From the NCBI GenBank assembly GCA_026982235.1, contig JALSHM010000402.1:1-11311 (forward strand): DNA of 11,311 bases. The letters run 5' to 3'. A program made the translations under genes and the position numbers. How positions within the stretch are numbered: the stretch's first letter is position 1; every line of letters begins with the position of its first letter. The DNA comes from Robiginitomaculum sp. (lineage in GTDB: Bacteria; Pseudomonadota; Alphaproteobacteria; Caulobacterales; Maricaulaceae). Under the pieces are notes generated by a model. It saw only the letters and a list, made by a program, of their open reading frames with translations, ran no database searches and was not told where the DNA came from. Positions 1 to 7,485 of the stretch are shown here, in pieces.

Positions 1-134
1 CACCCTGCCCCCACGGCACGTTTCACGGCGCCCTCTGACAGGTCAAATGCCTTTACCGTGTGTCCAGCCCGCGCCAGATTAGCCGCCATACCACCACCCA
101 TATTCCCAAGCCCGATAAATGCAATAATGGTCAT
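1..134 (-). CDS. mmsB: 3-hydroxyisobutyrate dehydrogenase, N-terminal part (cut by window edge)
   Basis: Only the first 44 codons are visible. They read MTIIAFIGLGNMGGGMAANL and continue through a typical beta-alpha-beta dinucleotide fold. The GLGNMG motif (residues 8-13) is the GxGxxG loop of the beta-hydroxyacid dehydrogenase family, and the acidic Asp31 at the end of the second strand (VKAFDL) fits NAD rather than NADP use. The family oxidises 3-hydroxyisobutyrate to methylmalonate semialdehyde in the cytosol, the valine-pathway step just before MmsA. The start ATG lies 9 bp after the hydrolase stop. Its Shine-Dalgarno AGGAG (141-145) overlaps that stop codon, so the two genes are probably translationally coupled. 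The assignment to MmsB rather than another family member (tartronate semialdehyde reductase, GarR-like) rests mainly on the neighbours; the rest of the gene, including the catalytic lysine, is outside the window. Confidence 0.83.
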   Translation of the reverse strand, partial: MTIIAFIGLGNMGGGMAANLARAGHTVKAFDLSEGAVKRAVGAG

Positions 135-143
135 GATGTACTC

Positions 144-1199
144 CTAATCTAAAAATTCCAACTCTTTTGGGGTTTGTGCGAATGCGGCGCGGACTTCGTT
201 TAGATCTACGTCTTCAATACTCGCCGCTGTCCATTTCGGGTTACGGTCTTTGTCGATGACGGCGGCGCGCACACCTTCAACAAAGTCTGGTATGTGTAAG
301 AAATTTAAGGATAAATCTAGTTCTTGGCGCATGGCTTCGCGAAAATCAAACCCGGCTCCGCGCCGCAAGGCTTCGAAAGTGATATAAACGGCCAGGGGGG
401 ATTTGCTCTCTAGGAATGAGAGTTGTTTGGCCGCCCATGCTCCACTTTCGGCACTTTTATCCGCCCTAAGCGCCGCAAAAATTTCCGGCAACGTGTCCTT
501 GTCAAATGCGGAGATTGCAGCGGGTAAAGTATCCGGCATTTCTGGTTTTCTCACATAGTTCTTAATCACATCCATGACTGGCCCGTCGAGGCCATCCAAT
601 TCCGCTTTACCCAGCGCGATTTTAAAGGCTTCGTGCCTGTTGCTTGGGATATAGACATTGGCGATACCGAGCGCACAGGTCTGCGCAGTTTTCAACCGCG
701 CCCCCGTAAGGCCAAGCCAATTGCCTATAGCACGACCAAGGCGCGGCAAGAAATATGTACCGCCCACATCCGGGAAATACCCGATGCCTGTTTCGGGCAT
801 TGCGAACAAGGTATTATCCCCGGCCACTCTGAGGCGCCCATGCACGCTCAGCCCGACACCGCCGCCCATAACAATCCCGTCTATCATGGCGATATAGGGT
901 TTTTTATAGCGGTGGATTAGATCGTTTAAGGCATATTCCGTGCGCCAAAACTCTTCGGCTCTAGCGTCGCCCGCCTTGGCACTATCGTGCAGCATGATAA
1001 TATCACCGCCCGCGCAAAAGGCTCGCGCCCCCGCCCCCTCAACCAGCACCGCACCAATACGGTCATCATCCTGCCAAGCCAGCATGACCTTGGTCATAGC
1101 TGCGCACATTTCGGTGGTCAGGGCGTTTAAGGCTTTGGGACGGTTCAGGGTAATTACCCCGAGATTACCGAAAACTTCGAAATGAATTTGATTGGTCAT
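144..1199 (-). CDS. 3-hydroxyisobutyryl-CoA hydrolase (HIBCH-type crotonase fold)
   Basis: This 351-residue protein of the enoyl-CoA hydratase/isomerase superfamily has the length and signature of HIBCH rather than of a hydratase (about 260 residues). Oxyanion-hole glycines are visible in FCAGGD (61-66) and MGGGVG (111-116). The segment MPETGIGYFPDVGG (134-147) contains Glu136 and Asp144, which match the catalytic Glu and Asp of characterised HIBCH enzymes. The C-terminal ~120 residues form the extra helical region of this subfamily. The family hydrolyses 3-hydroxyisobutyryl-CoA to free 3-hydroxyisobutyrate and CoA, so the intermediate leaves CoA before MmsB acts. A Shine-Dalgarno AGGA (1207-1210) sits 7 nt before the ATG, so this gene has its own ribosome site despite the 130-bp gap from the upstream dehydrogenase. 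An enoyl-CoA hydratase/isomerase is the generic alternative, but the ExxxxxxxD pair and the operon argue for the hydrolase. Confidence 0.9.
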   Translation of the reverse strand: MTNQIHFEVFGNLGVITLNRPKALNALTTEMCAAMTKVMLAWQDDDRIGAVLVEGAGARAFCAGGDIIMLHDSAKAGDARAEEFWRTEYALNDLIHRYKKPYIAMIDGIVMGGGVGLSVHGRLRVAGDNTLFAMPETGIGYFPDVGGTYFLPRLGRAIGNWLGLTGARLKTAQTCALGIANVYIPSNRHEAFKIALGKAELDGLDGPVMDVIKNYVRKPEMPDTLPAAISAFDKDTLPEIFAALRADKSAESGAWAAKQLSFLESKSPLAVYITFEALRRGAGFDFREAMRQELDLSLNFLHIPDFVEGVRAAVIDKDRNPKWTAASIEDVDLNEVRAAFAQTPKELEFLD

Positions 1200-1215
1200 A
1201 ACATTGTCCTATTTT

Positions 1216-1316
1216 CCCGCTCATATCCAGCTACGACTGGGTATCCAGCGAGTAAAGAGCGAGCAAAGCCACATCCTTGTTTAAACTGGATTCCCGTTTT
1301 CACGGGAATGAGCGGG
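1216..1316. repeat. REPIN-like pair of inverted hairpin repeat units
   Basis: Two related units face opposite ways in the gap between the acyl-CoA dehydrogenase and hydrolase genes. The right unit (1286-1316, plus) starts CTGGAT and ends ATGAGCGGG. It contains a perfect 8-bp stem, ATTCCCGT/ACGGGAAT (1290-1297 with 1302-1309), closed by a 4-nt loop. The left unit (1216-1248, read on minus) has the same start and the same end, with an inner stem ATACCCAG/CTGGATAT that has one mismatch. The 37-bp spacer (1249-1285) is not part of either unit. As a result the outer 9-mer CCCGCTCAT (1216-1224) is perfectly inverted against 1308-1316, and the whole 101 bp could fold into a long cruciform or RNA hairpin. 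Size and design match REPINs and other short dispersed palindromic elements. No U-run follows on either strand, so it is not a classical intrinsic terminator. It would be transcribed within the operon and could affect mRNA processing. Confidence 0.7.
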
Positions 1317-1329
1317 GTGTGAGAGGTTT

Positions 1330-2457
1330 TCACCGCAGCATCCCCCGCGCAATAATTACCCGCATAATCTCGTTGGTGCCCTCTAATATCTGGTGTACCC
1401 GTAAATCCCGCACTATGCGCTCAATCCCGTAGTCTGCCAGATACCCATACCCACCGTGCAGTTGCAAAGCATCATTGGCGATTTTACTGCCCACATCTGT
1501 GGCAAAGCGTTTCGCCATAGCACAGTGGCTAGATTTATCCGGGTCACCCTTGTCAATACTATCGCCAGCGCGGTAAATCATCAGCCGGGCCGCATCCAAC
1601 TCCGTCGCCATATCGGCTAGTTTAAACTGTGTGTTTTGAAAGGCGGATATAGGCTTGCCAAATTGCTCTCGCTCACCTGTGTACTGAATGGCCGCGTCCA
1701 GCGCCGCCCCTGCTCCGCCAAGGCTACACGCCCCGATATTCACCCGCCCGCCGTCCAGCCCGGCCATAGCGAACCGGAAACCTGCGCCTTCGTCGCCTAT
1801 GCGGTTACTCTCTGGGATACGGCAATTTTCCAATATCACTTGCGCCGTTGGTTGTGCATTCCAACCCATTTTCTTTTCCTGCGCGCCAAAATTAAGCCCC
1901 GGCGTTCCGTTCTCAACCAAAAATGCCGAGACAGATTTCTCTCCGGTTTTGGCCATTATCAAATAGACATCAGAGAAATTAGCCCCCGAAATAAACGCCT
2001 TGGTACCATTTAAAACATAATGATTTCCGTCTCTTATGGCCTTTGTTTTAAGTGAAGCCGCGTCCGAACCACTGCCCGGCTCGGTCAAACAATACGAGCC
2101 AATGGTTTCCATGCTCGCCAATTTAGGCACAAACCGTGCCCGCAGTGCGTCATCCCCAAATGTATCAACCATCCAAGTGACCATATTATGTATGGACAAA
2201 AACGCCGCCGTGGACACACAGCCCCGCGACAATTGCTCAAAAATCAAAGCCGCATCCAGCCGCCCCATCTCGGAACCACCGTGTTCTGAGCGCGTATAAA
2301 TCGCCCCAAACCCAAGCGAGGCGGCTTTCGCAAGCACATCCCGCGACAAAAACTTCTCCGCGTCCCACTGCGCCGCATAAGGCGCAAGCTCAACATCCGA
2401 AAACTGCCGCGCCATGTCCCGTATCATGACTTGTTCTTCTGTAAGACTAAAATCCAT
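1330..2457 (-). CDS. Acyl-CoA dehydrogenase, probably isobutyryl-CoA dehydrogenase (ACAD8-like)
   Basis: This 375-residue flavoprotein begins MDFSLTEEQ, the usual opening of the acyl-CoA dehydrogenase family. The FAD-contact segment CLTEPGSGSD is at 123-132, the C-terminal helical domain motif GEREQFGKPI at 261-270, and QLHGGYGYL at 332-340. The predicted catalytic base is Glu359 in ILEGTNEIMR. The enzyme should oxidise isobutyryl-CoA to methacrylyl-CoA and pass electrons to electron-transfer flavoprotein. Substrate choice is inferred from its place between mmsA and the hydrolase, since related short/branched-chain dehydrogenases share these motifs. The reading frame extends upstream to 2514, but that basic 19-residue stretch lies inside the 3' end of mmsA and does not look like family sequence. 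I therefore start at 2457, where the mmsA stop and this ATG overlap as TAATG. No good Shine-Dalgarno precedes it, so translation is probably coupled to mmsA. Confidence 0.92.
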   Translation of the reverse strand: MDFSLTEEQVMIRDMARQFSDVELAPYAAQWDAEKFLSRDVLAKAASLGFGAIYTRSEHGGSEMGRLDAALIFEQLSRGCVSTAAFLSIHNMVTWMVDTFGDDALRARFVPKLASMETIGSYCLTEPGSGSDAASLKTKAIRDGNHYVLNGTKAFISGANFSDVYLIMAKTGEKSVSAFLVENGTPGLNFGAQEKKMGWNAQPTAQVILENCRIPESNRIGDEGAGFRFAMAGLDGGRVNIGACSLGGAGAALDAAIQYTGEREQFGKPISAFQNTQFKLADMATELDAARLMIYRAGDSIDKGDPDKSSHCAMAKRFATDVGSKIANDALQLHGGYGYLADYGIERIVRDLRVHQILEGTNEIMRVIIARGMLR

Positions 2458-3956
2458 TAGAACGTCGGAATAACGAACGCGCTGTCTTCGGATAGTTCGT
2501 CGCTTTCCAGCCATCTTTGGGTTACTGTCTTGGTTTTCGTATAAAACCTTAACCCCTCCATGCCGTATTGGTTTATGTCGCCAAATGCCGAGCGTTTCCA
2601 GCCGCCGAAGCTGTGATAGCTTACGGGGACGGGAATGGGGACATTGATGCCGACCATGCCAACTTCTACCCGGTCTGCAAATTCGCGGGCGGCGCGGCCA
2701 TTTGCGGTGTAGATAGCGACGCCATTACCGTATTGGTGTTGGCTGGGGAGTTTTAAGGCTTCCTCGAATGTATCGGCGCGGACAATTTGTAAGACCGGGC
2801 CAAAAATTTCTTCTTGGTAGGTGGTCATGTCGGTGGTGACATTATCCAGCAAAGTTGGGCCGAGGAAATAGCCGTCTTCATAGCCTTGAAGCTCAAATTC
2901 GCGCCCGTCGACCAATAGGTCTGCGCCCTCCTTTATTGCCAAATCAATCATGCTGATGACTTTGGCTTTGTGAGCCGCCGTAACCACGGGGCCATAATCT
3001 GCATCTGGGTCACTGGAAATGCCTATTTTCAGGGTCTCGATAGCCGGGAGCATTTTTTCTAGGAACCGCTTTCGCGTCCCCTCACCCACTGGCACAACAA
3101 CCGGTAGCGCCATACAGCGTTCCCCCGCAGAGCCAAAGGCCGCGCCCAGAATATCCTGCACGGCTTGGTCCATATTGGCATCTGGCAAGATAATGCCGTG
3201 GTTCTTGGCACCGCCCATACATTGGGCGCGTTTGCCGTTCTTGGCAGCTTCTGTGTAAACATAATGAGCAATATCGGATGAGCCTACAAAACTAACAGCT
3301 TTGATATCGTCGTGCTGCAAAATAGCGTCCACAGCTTCTTTGTCGCCGTTGACGACGTTCAAAAGACCAACGGGGCCACCAGCCACAACGAACAATTCCG
3401 CAAGCCGCATAGGCACGCTTGGATCTTTCTCGGACGGTTTCAATATGACCGCATTGCCCGTTGATATAGCCATACCGAACATCCACATAGGGATCATGGC
3501 AGGGAAGTTGAACGGGGTAATAGCGGCAACAACGCCTAACGGCTTGCGGATTGAATAAACATCAATCCCCGGGCCCGCGCCCATTGTATAATCGCCCTTT
3601 TGGTTTTGCGGCACACCGCAGGCAAATTCTATGACGTCAATCCCGCGTATGACATCGCCCCGGCTATCAGCAAGAATTTTACCGTGTTCAGAAGACAGCA
3701 GAGCCGCCAATTCGTCCATGTGTTTTTCCACGAGTTCCTTAAATGCAAACAGCACCCTTGAGCGGCGTTGGGGGTTCACCCGCGCCCATTCAGCTTGGGC
3801 TTTTACGGCAGATGCGACGGCTTTATCCAATTCAGTTGCATTGGCCAAAGCGACCTGCGCCTGAACCTCGCCCGTATTGGGGTTGAAAATATCGGCAGTA
3901 CGCCCAGACACACCTGAAATATTTGTACCTTCGATAAAGTGACCTATCTGCTTCAT
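2457..3956 (-). CDS. mmsA: Methylmalonate-semialdehyde dehydrogenase (CoA-acylating)
   Basis: This 499-residue, full-length ALDH6-family enzyme is NAD-dependent. It converts methylmalonate semialdehyde plus CoA to propionyl-CoA and CO2, and malonate semialdehyde to acetyl-CoA. Family hallmarks in order are ITPFNFPAMIPMW (146-158), LKPSEKDPS (172-180), the NAD-loop segment FVGSSDIA (223-230), MGGAKNH (247-253), and the active-site segment FGSAGERCMAL (274-284) with nucleophile Cys281. As in other CoA-acylating members, MGGAKNH stands where ordinary hydrolytic ALDHs have the general-base glutamate, and Arg280 precedes the cysteine. EEIFGPVLQIV lies near residue 390. A Shine-Dalgarno AGAGG (3962-3966) sits 5 nt before the ATG. 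It is the first gene of the minus-strand valine operon and overlaps the acyl-CoA dehydrogenase start by 1 nt. The homologous IolA of inositol catabolism is the main alternative, but the neighbours point to valine. Confidence 0.94.
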   Translation of the reverse strand: MKQIGHFIEGTNISGVSGRTADIFNPNTGEVQAQVALANATELDKAVASAVKAQAEWARVNPQRRSRVLFAFKELVEKHMDELAALLSSEHGKILADSRGDVIRGIDVIEFACGVPQNQKGDYTMGAGPGIDVYSIRKPLGVVAAITPFNFPAMIPMWMFGMAISTGNAVILKPSEKDPSVPMRLAELFVVAGGPVGLLNVVNGDKEAVDAILQHDDIKAVSFVGSSDIAHYVYTEAAKNGKRAQCMGGAKNHGIILPDANMDQAVQDILGAAFGSAGERCMALPVVVPVGEGTRKRFLEKMLPAIETLKIGISSDPDADYGPVVTAAHKAKVISMIDLAIKEGADLLVDGREFELQGYEDGYFLGPTLLDNVTTDMTTYQEEIFGPVLQIVRADTFEEALKLPSQHQYGNGVAIYTANGRAAREFADRVEVGMVGINVPIPVPVSYHSFGGWKRSAFGDINQYGMEGLRFYTKTKTVTQRWLESDELSEDSAFVIPTF

Positions 3957-4133
3957 GGGAACCTCTTTGCTTGAGTCGCATCACTATATAATATCTATCA
4001 AGAAATTATATTCTATATATACGCGCCATTCGCAATAAATCTCTCCAAAAATTCATGATAAACCCATTAAATTTCAGAGAAAACTCATAGACGCGACTCG
4101 AATGCCGCGCTATGCAGATGAAAATTCTTCTGG
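3957..4133. promoter_or_regulatory. Divergent AT-rich promoter region between mmsA and lptD
   Basis: No gene is evident in these 177 bp. Two consensus -10 hexamers TATAAT occur back to back: one on minus at 4005-4010 and one on plus at 3987-3992. They sit in a 7-bp inverted repeat, ATATAAT (3986-3992) with ATTATAT (4005-4011). For the minus promoter a weak -35, TTGCGA, lies at 4030-4035 with a long 19-bp spacer. A start near 3998 would leave a leader of about 40 nt before mmsA. The plus promoter has no convincing -35 and would give lptD a leader of about 135 nt. If both are used, polymerase could not occupy both at once. The -10 matches are seen directly; promoter activity is inferred, and AT-rich DNA yields such hexamers by chance. 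Confidence 0.35.
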
Positions 4134-6647
4134 GTGAGTATGTCGTTCAAAAAATCAAAATTTAAATCCGGTTTGCTGACGAGCCTATTGGCGGTATCCG
4201 GCGCGATTCTTTCTGCTCCGGCATTTGCCCAAGGCATTTCGCTAAACACAAAACCAAGTGCGTTAAAGCTCGCACCCGATAGCCCGTTTCGTGACCCGGA
4301 TGTCATATATCTCGAAGCCGATGAACTTGAGAACGACGAAAAGAACAAGATGATATATGCGCGCGGTTCTGTGGAAGGCCGCTATCAAGATAAAACTATT
4401 TTGGCCGATGAAGTCCGCTATAATGTGGCTACGGGTGAAGTCTTTGCCATTGGCAATGTGGTCTTAGTCAATGCGGACGGCTCTTCACAATATGCCGATA
4501 AACTTGAGCTTTCTGATGAACTTGAAGCAGGTACTGCGACCAATTTCTTGGCGCGTTTTCCAACTGGTGGGCAATTAGCATCCGCTTTCGCTGCCCGCAA
4601 AACCGACACTGGCATAGAACTTTATAATGCCTATTACACCGCTTGTGAGGCTTGCAAAGTCGAAGGCAAAACCAAGAAACCAACCTGGCGTTTAAAGGCG
4701 CGCAAAGTAACCCAAGACAAGGAAAGCCGCTCTATTCGCTACAGGGACGCGGTATTTGAGTTTAAAGGTATACCCGTTTTTTACAGCCCCTATTTGGCGC
4801 ATCCTGACCCTAGTGTTGATAGAGCTAGCGGGGTATTGATACCATTTGCTGGTGTATCGGCTAGTAAGGGCGTTAATTTTAGGACGCCTTACTATTTGGC
4901 TTTGTCTGATTATTCAGAGTTGACCATAACGCCGCGTGTCTTCCAAAAGGTCAACCCTGTTTTGGAGGCTAAATTCCGCCGTAAGTTTTATTCGGGTGAG
5001 TTTAACTTCGAGGGAAGTTTCACACGCGCATCCTTTTTTGACAATAGAGGAGATATATTGAGTGATCTTGATTTTTTCCGTGACCCGGACGAGAGCCTTA
5101 AGGGTAAAAGATGGCGCTCGCATTTCTTCTCCAATGGCCTTTTCGACTTAAACGAACAGTGGAAATGGGGTTTTGAGGCAGGCTATGCTACGGATGATAA
5201 TTATCTCAACCGCTATGATTTTGATGAACAGCGCGAAGATTTTGGCCTTTACCAAGCCGATAATCGCCGCCTAACCCAGCAATTGTTTATTGTCGGGCAA
5301 AATGATAGTTTCCGCTTCTCTACGAGCGCCTTTGGCAATGTTAGTTTGCGCACAAGGATACGCCGTAACATTGAAAATGACAATCCGGCGCTGAACAACT
5401 TTAATGAATTATTGGTTAGCCGTGAGAATGACAGCGAACTTCCCGTTGTTGCACCAAAAGTCGAACTCACTAAATATTTCAAGGATCCGTTTATTGGCGG
5501 TCGCTTGAAACTCTCCGGAGATGCTACCGTGCTTTTCCGCAATGCCAGCCCGGTTCGCGTTAGGCGCGTAACCCAGCCTGATGGCACTATTAAAACCATA
5601 CGGACTGTGGATACCGATTACACCCGTGGAACGGCAAGTTTGGAATGGCAAAAAAACTGGATTGCGCCCGTAGGCGTAGAAGTCCAACCTTTTGCTATGG
5701 GACGGCTTGATTATTTCAACATCCAGTCTGAAGATGAAGAACTAACCACTGCCCAAGAGGAAAGCTTTAGTTTCAATCGCTCCCTCGGGCAAGTCGGCGT
5801 TGATATTCGCTGGCCTTTCTTAAAAGCTGGTAATGACAAAGGTGATATTAGTTGGATTTTAGAGCCGCGCGTTCAAGTCACGCAAAGTTTCGGGAACGGC
5901 AAGCGCGACAATTTCTTTCTGACTGATAACAACGGTAGAGAAATCACATTATTCCAAGACAGCTTGGATATCGACCTTGACCAGGCATTGATCTGGAATC
6001 CCAACAAAACCACCGGGTTTGATTTATGGCAAAAAGGCTTGCGCGCCGATGTTGGCGGTTCGGTTATTGCCAATTGGGGTGATTTCAGTCGTGCGCACTT
6101 ATTCGTTGGGCAGAGTTTTTATCGCGATAATGATTTGGACGTTTTCAGCGAAACTTCTGGTTTGGACGGCAGAAACTCGGATGTAGTTGGTCAACTCGAA
6201 GTTAATTTGGGTAAACGTTTCTCTTCCTCCAGCCGGGTGCGCTATAACACGGCCAATGACGCCTTCCGCCGACTTGACACCAGTTTCAGATATAGCGGCG
6301 ATCGCATTTCTGCGAGTGCGCGCTATTATAAATTGGATAGTACAACCGCTACCGCTATCGCCGCAGCCAGTATTGCCAGTGAAGAGTTAGCCCCGCCATC
6401 CGCCGAAATATCTGGCTCTCTTTCCATTAAATTATTTGATAATTGGAGTACTAAATACAGCTTATTCCGCGATATCGACAAAGACATTACTCGCCGACAA
6501 AACCTGTCTTTGATTTATAATGATAATTGTACGCGGATTGAATTTATTTACACTAGGCAAGAAAATGACCTTGGCTTGGTGAGGCGTGCCGACGGGTTTG
6601 GGATAAGGGTTTCCTTGCTAACCCTAGGCGATTTCTCGCCTGAGTAA
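4134..6647 (+). CDS. lptD: LPS-assembly protein LptD (outer-membrane translocon barrel)
   Basis: LptD (837 residues here) forms the outer-membrane barrel that, with lipoprotein LptE, inserts lipopolysaccharide into the outer leaflet. A Sec signal peptide is clear: basic MSFKKSKFKS, a hydrophobic stretch, then APAFA with likely cleavage after Ala32. Residues ~57-130 are the OstA/LptA-like jelly-roll (YLEADELENDEKNKMIYARG, ADEVRYN, GEVFAIGNV). Then come CEACK (171-175), the conserved FEFKGIPVFYSPYLAHPDP region (~209-227), and a long barrel with alternating aromatic strands. Only three cysteines exist: Cys171, Cys174 and Cys799 near the C-terminus. GTG at 4134 is the first start after an in-frame stop; ATG at 4140 is equally plausible, and neither has a well-spaced Shine-Dalgarno. 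The gene stands alone on its strand, divergent from mmsA and convergent with fpr, without the surA-pdxA-rsmA neighbours often seen in Proteobacteria. Confidence 0.92.
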   Translation: MSMSFKKSKFKSGLLTSLLAVSGAILSAPAFAQGISLNTKPSALKLAPDSPFRDPDVIYLEADELENDEKNKMIYARGSVEGRYQDKTILADEVRYNVATGEVFAIGNVVLVNADGSSQYADKLELSDELEAGTATNFLARFPTGGQLASAFAARKTDTGIELYNAYYTACEACKVEGKTKKPTWRLKARKVTQDKESRSIRYRDAVFEFKGIPVFYSPYLAHPDPSVDRASGVLIPFAGVSASKGVNFRTPYYLALSDYSELTITPRVFQKVNPVLEAKFRRKFYSGEFNFEGSFTRASFFDNRGDILSDLDFFRDPDESLKGKRWRSHFFSNGLFDLNEQWKWGFEAGYATDDNYLNRYDFDEQREDFGLYQADNRRLTQQLFIVGQNDSFRFSTSAFGNVSLRTRIRRNIENDNPALNNFNELLVSRENDSELPVVAPKVELTKYFKDPFIGGRLKLSGDATVLFRNASPVRVRRVTQPDGTIKTIRTVDTDYTRGTASLEWQKNWIAPVGVEVQPFAMGRLDYFNIQSEDEELTTAQEESFSFNRSLGQVGVDIRWPFLKAGNDKGDISWILEPRVQVTQSFGNGKRDNFFLTDNNGREITLFQDSLDIDLDQALIWNPNKTTGFDLWQKGLRADVGGSVIANWGDFSRAHLFVGQSFYRDNDLDVFSETSGLDGRNSDVVGQLEVNLGKRFSSSSRVRYNTANDAFRRLDTSFRYSGDRISASARYYKLDSTTATAIAAASIASEELAPPSAEISGSLSIKLFDNWSTKYSLFRDIDKDITRRQNLSLIYNDNCTRIEFIYTRQENDLGLVRRADGFGIRVSLLTLGDFSPE

Positions 6648-6648
6648 A

Positions 6649-7485
6649 CTATCCCACAAATGCTTTCTCAATCACAAATGTCCCTGGGCGAGATACGCTA
6701 CCTTCTTTCAGGCCGAATTTTTCCATCAGCGCCTTAGTATCCAAAGTCATTTCCATAGAGCCGCAAATCATAGCACGGTCATGTTCAGGCGTGATAACCC
6801 CACCCGGTACATGTTCAAATAATTCACCGCTTTCCATAAGGTTCGTTATACGGCCCTTAAGGGTAAAATCCTCGCGGGTTACGGTTGGGATATGGTGTAG
6901 ACGTTTGCCAAAGTCCGCGCCGAGTATATCCAGCAAGAGCGGGTCTTTGCGGGCATTTTCGACAATCTCATAGCCGTAAGCCAACTCCCCAACCTCCCGA
7001 CAGGTATGGGTCAGAATAATCTGGTCGTATTTTTCATAGGCTTCTGGATCGCGAATAAGGCTAGCAAAAGGTGCAATGCCCGTACCTGTCGAAAATAAAA
7101 ACAGGCGTTTGCCTTCTAAGACCGCATCACATACCAAAGTCCCCACGGGTTTACGGCCTAGCAGAACCTTGTCGCCTTCTTTAATATGCTGCAACATGGA
7201 TGTTAGCGGCCCGTCTTCGACTTTGATAGAGTAAAAATCCAGCTTCTCGTCCCAAGACGGGCTGGCTATGGAATAAGCCCGCAATATAGGCTTGACCTTG
7301 CCCCGTACTTCTCCCATCAGGCCAATCATGATAAATTCACCAGAACGAAACCGAAAACTGGGCGGCCGGGTAATGCTGAAAGAAAATGTCTTGTCGGTAA
7401 AATGCTTCACTGCCAGCACAGTTTCCGAAGTGGGCGCATTTGGGTTTGCTTTTTGAGGTGGATTTGTTTTTTGGGCATCAGCCAT
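6649..7485 (-). CDS. fpr: Ferredoxin/flavodoxin-NADP+ reductase (FPR type)
   Basis: This 278-residue FAD enzyme moves electrons between NADPH and ferredoxin or flavodoxin in the cytosol, supplying Fe-S assembly, redox defence and radical or cobalamin enzymes. The FAD-binding RAYSIASP is at 69-76. The substrate-side loop GRKPVGTLV (110-118) and the NADP-binding STGTGIAPF (132-140) follow. CGSMEM is at 241-246, and the C-terminus is VIEKAFVG, the tail typical of the bacterial FPR subclass rather than the plastidic one. About 20 N-terminal residues (NPPQKANPNAPTS and around) are Pro/Asn/Lys-rich and extend beyond the common ~257-residue length. The ATG is nevertheless supported by AAGGAA (7494-7499) 8 nt upstream. 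Its stop lies 1 bp from the lptD stop on the other strand. It is divergent from mutA, which gives no clear functional link beyond possible electron supply for cobalamin upkeep (inference). Confidence 0.92.
   Translation of the reverse strand: MADAQKTNPPQKANPNAPTSETVLAVKHFTDKTFSFSITRPPSFRFRSGEFIMIGLMGEVRGKVKPILRAYSIASPSWDEKLDFYSIKVEDGPLTSMLQHIKEGDKVLLGRKPVGTLVCDAVLEGKRLFLFSTGTGIAPFASLIRDPEAYEKYDQIILTHTCREVGELAYGYEIVENARKDPLLLDILGADFGKRLHHIPTVTREDFTLKGRITNLMESGELFEHVPGGVITPEHDRAMICGSMEMTLDTKALMEKFGLKEGSVSRPGTFVIEKAFVG

Noticed and set aside
1290..1309. Intrinsic terminator formed by the perfect 8-bp hairpin.
   Set aside because: No T-run follows on either strand, and the hairpin is one unit of a paired repeat with a related unit nearby.
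1636..2013. A 125-codon plus-strand open frame.
   Set aside because: It lies wholly antisense to the acyl-CoA dehydrogenase, which has strong family motifs; the translation has no recognisable domain.
2458..2514. N-terminal extension of the acyl-CoA dehydrogenase by 19 residues (start at 2514).
   Set aside because: It lies within the 3' end of mmsA, is basic and unlike the family, and the ATG at 2457 gives the standard MDFSLTEEQ start with a TAATG overlap.
4112..4165. A 17-codon reading frame (MQMKILLGEY...) overlapping the lptD start, as a possible leader peptide.
   Set aside because: No Shine-Dalgarno precedes it, its codons beyond the overlap are those of lptD out of frame, and length alone gives no support.
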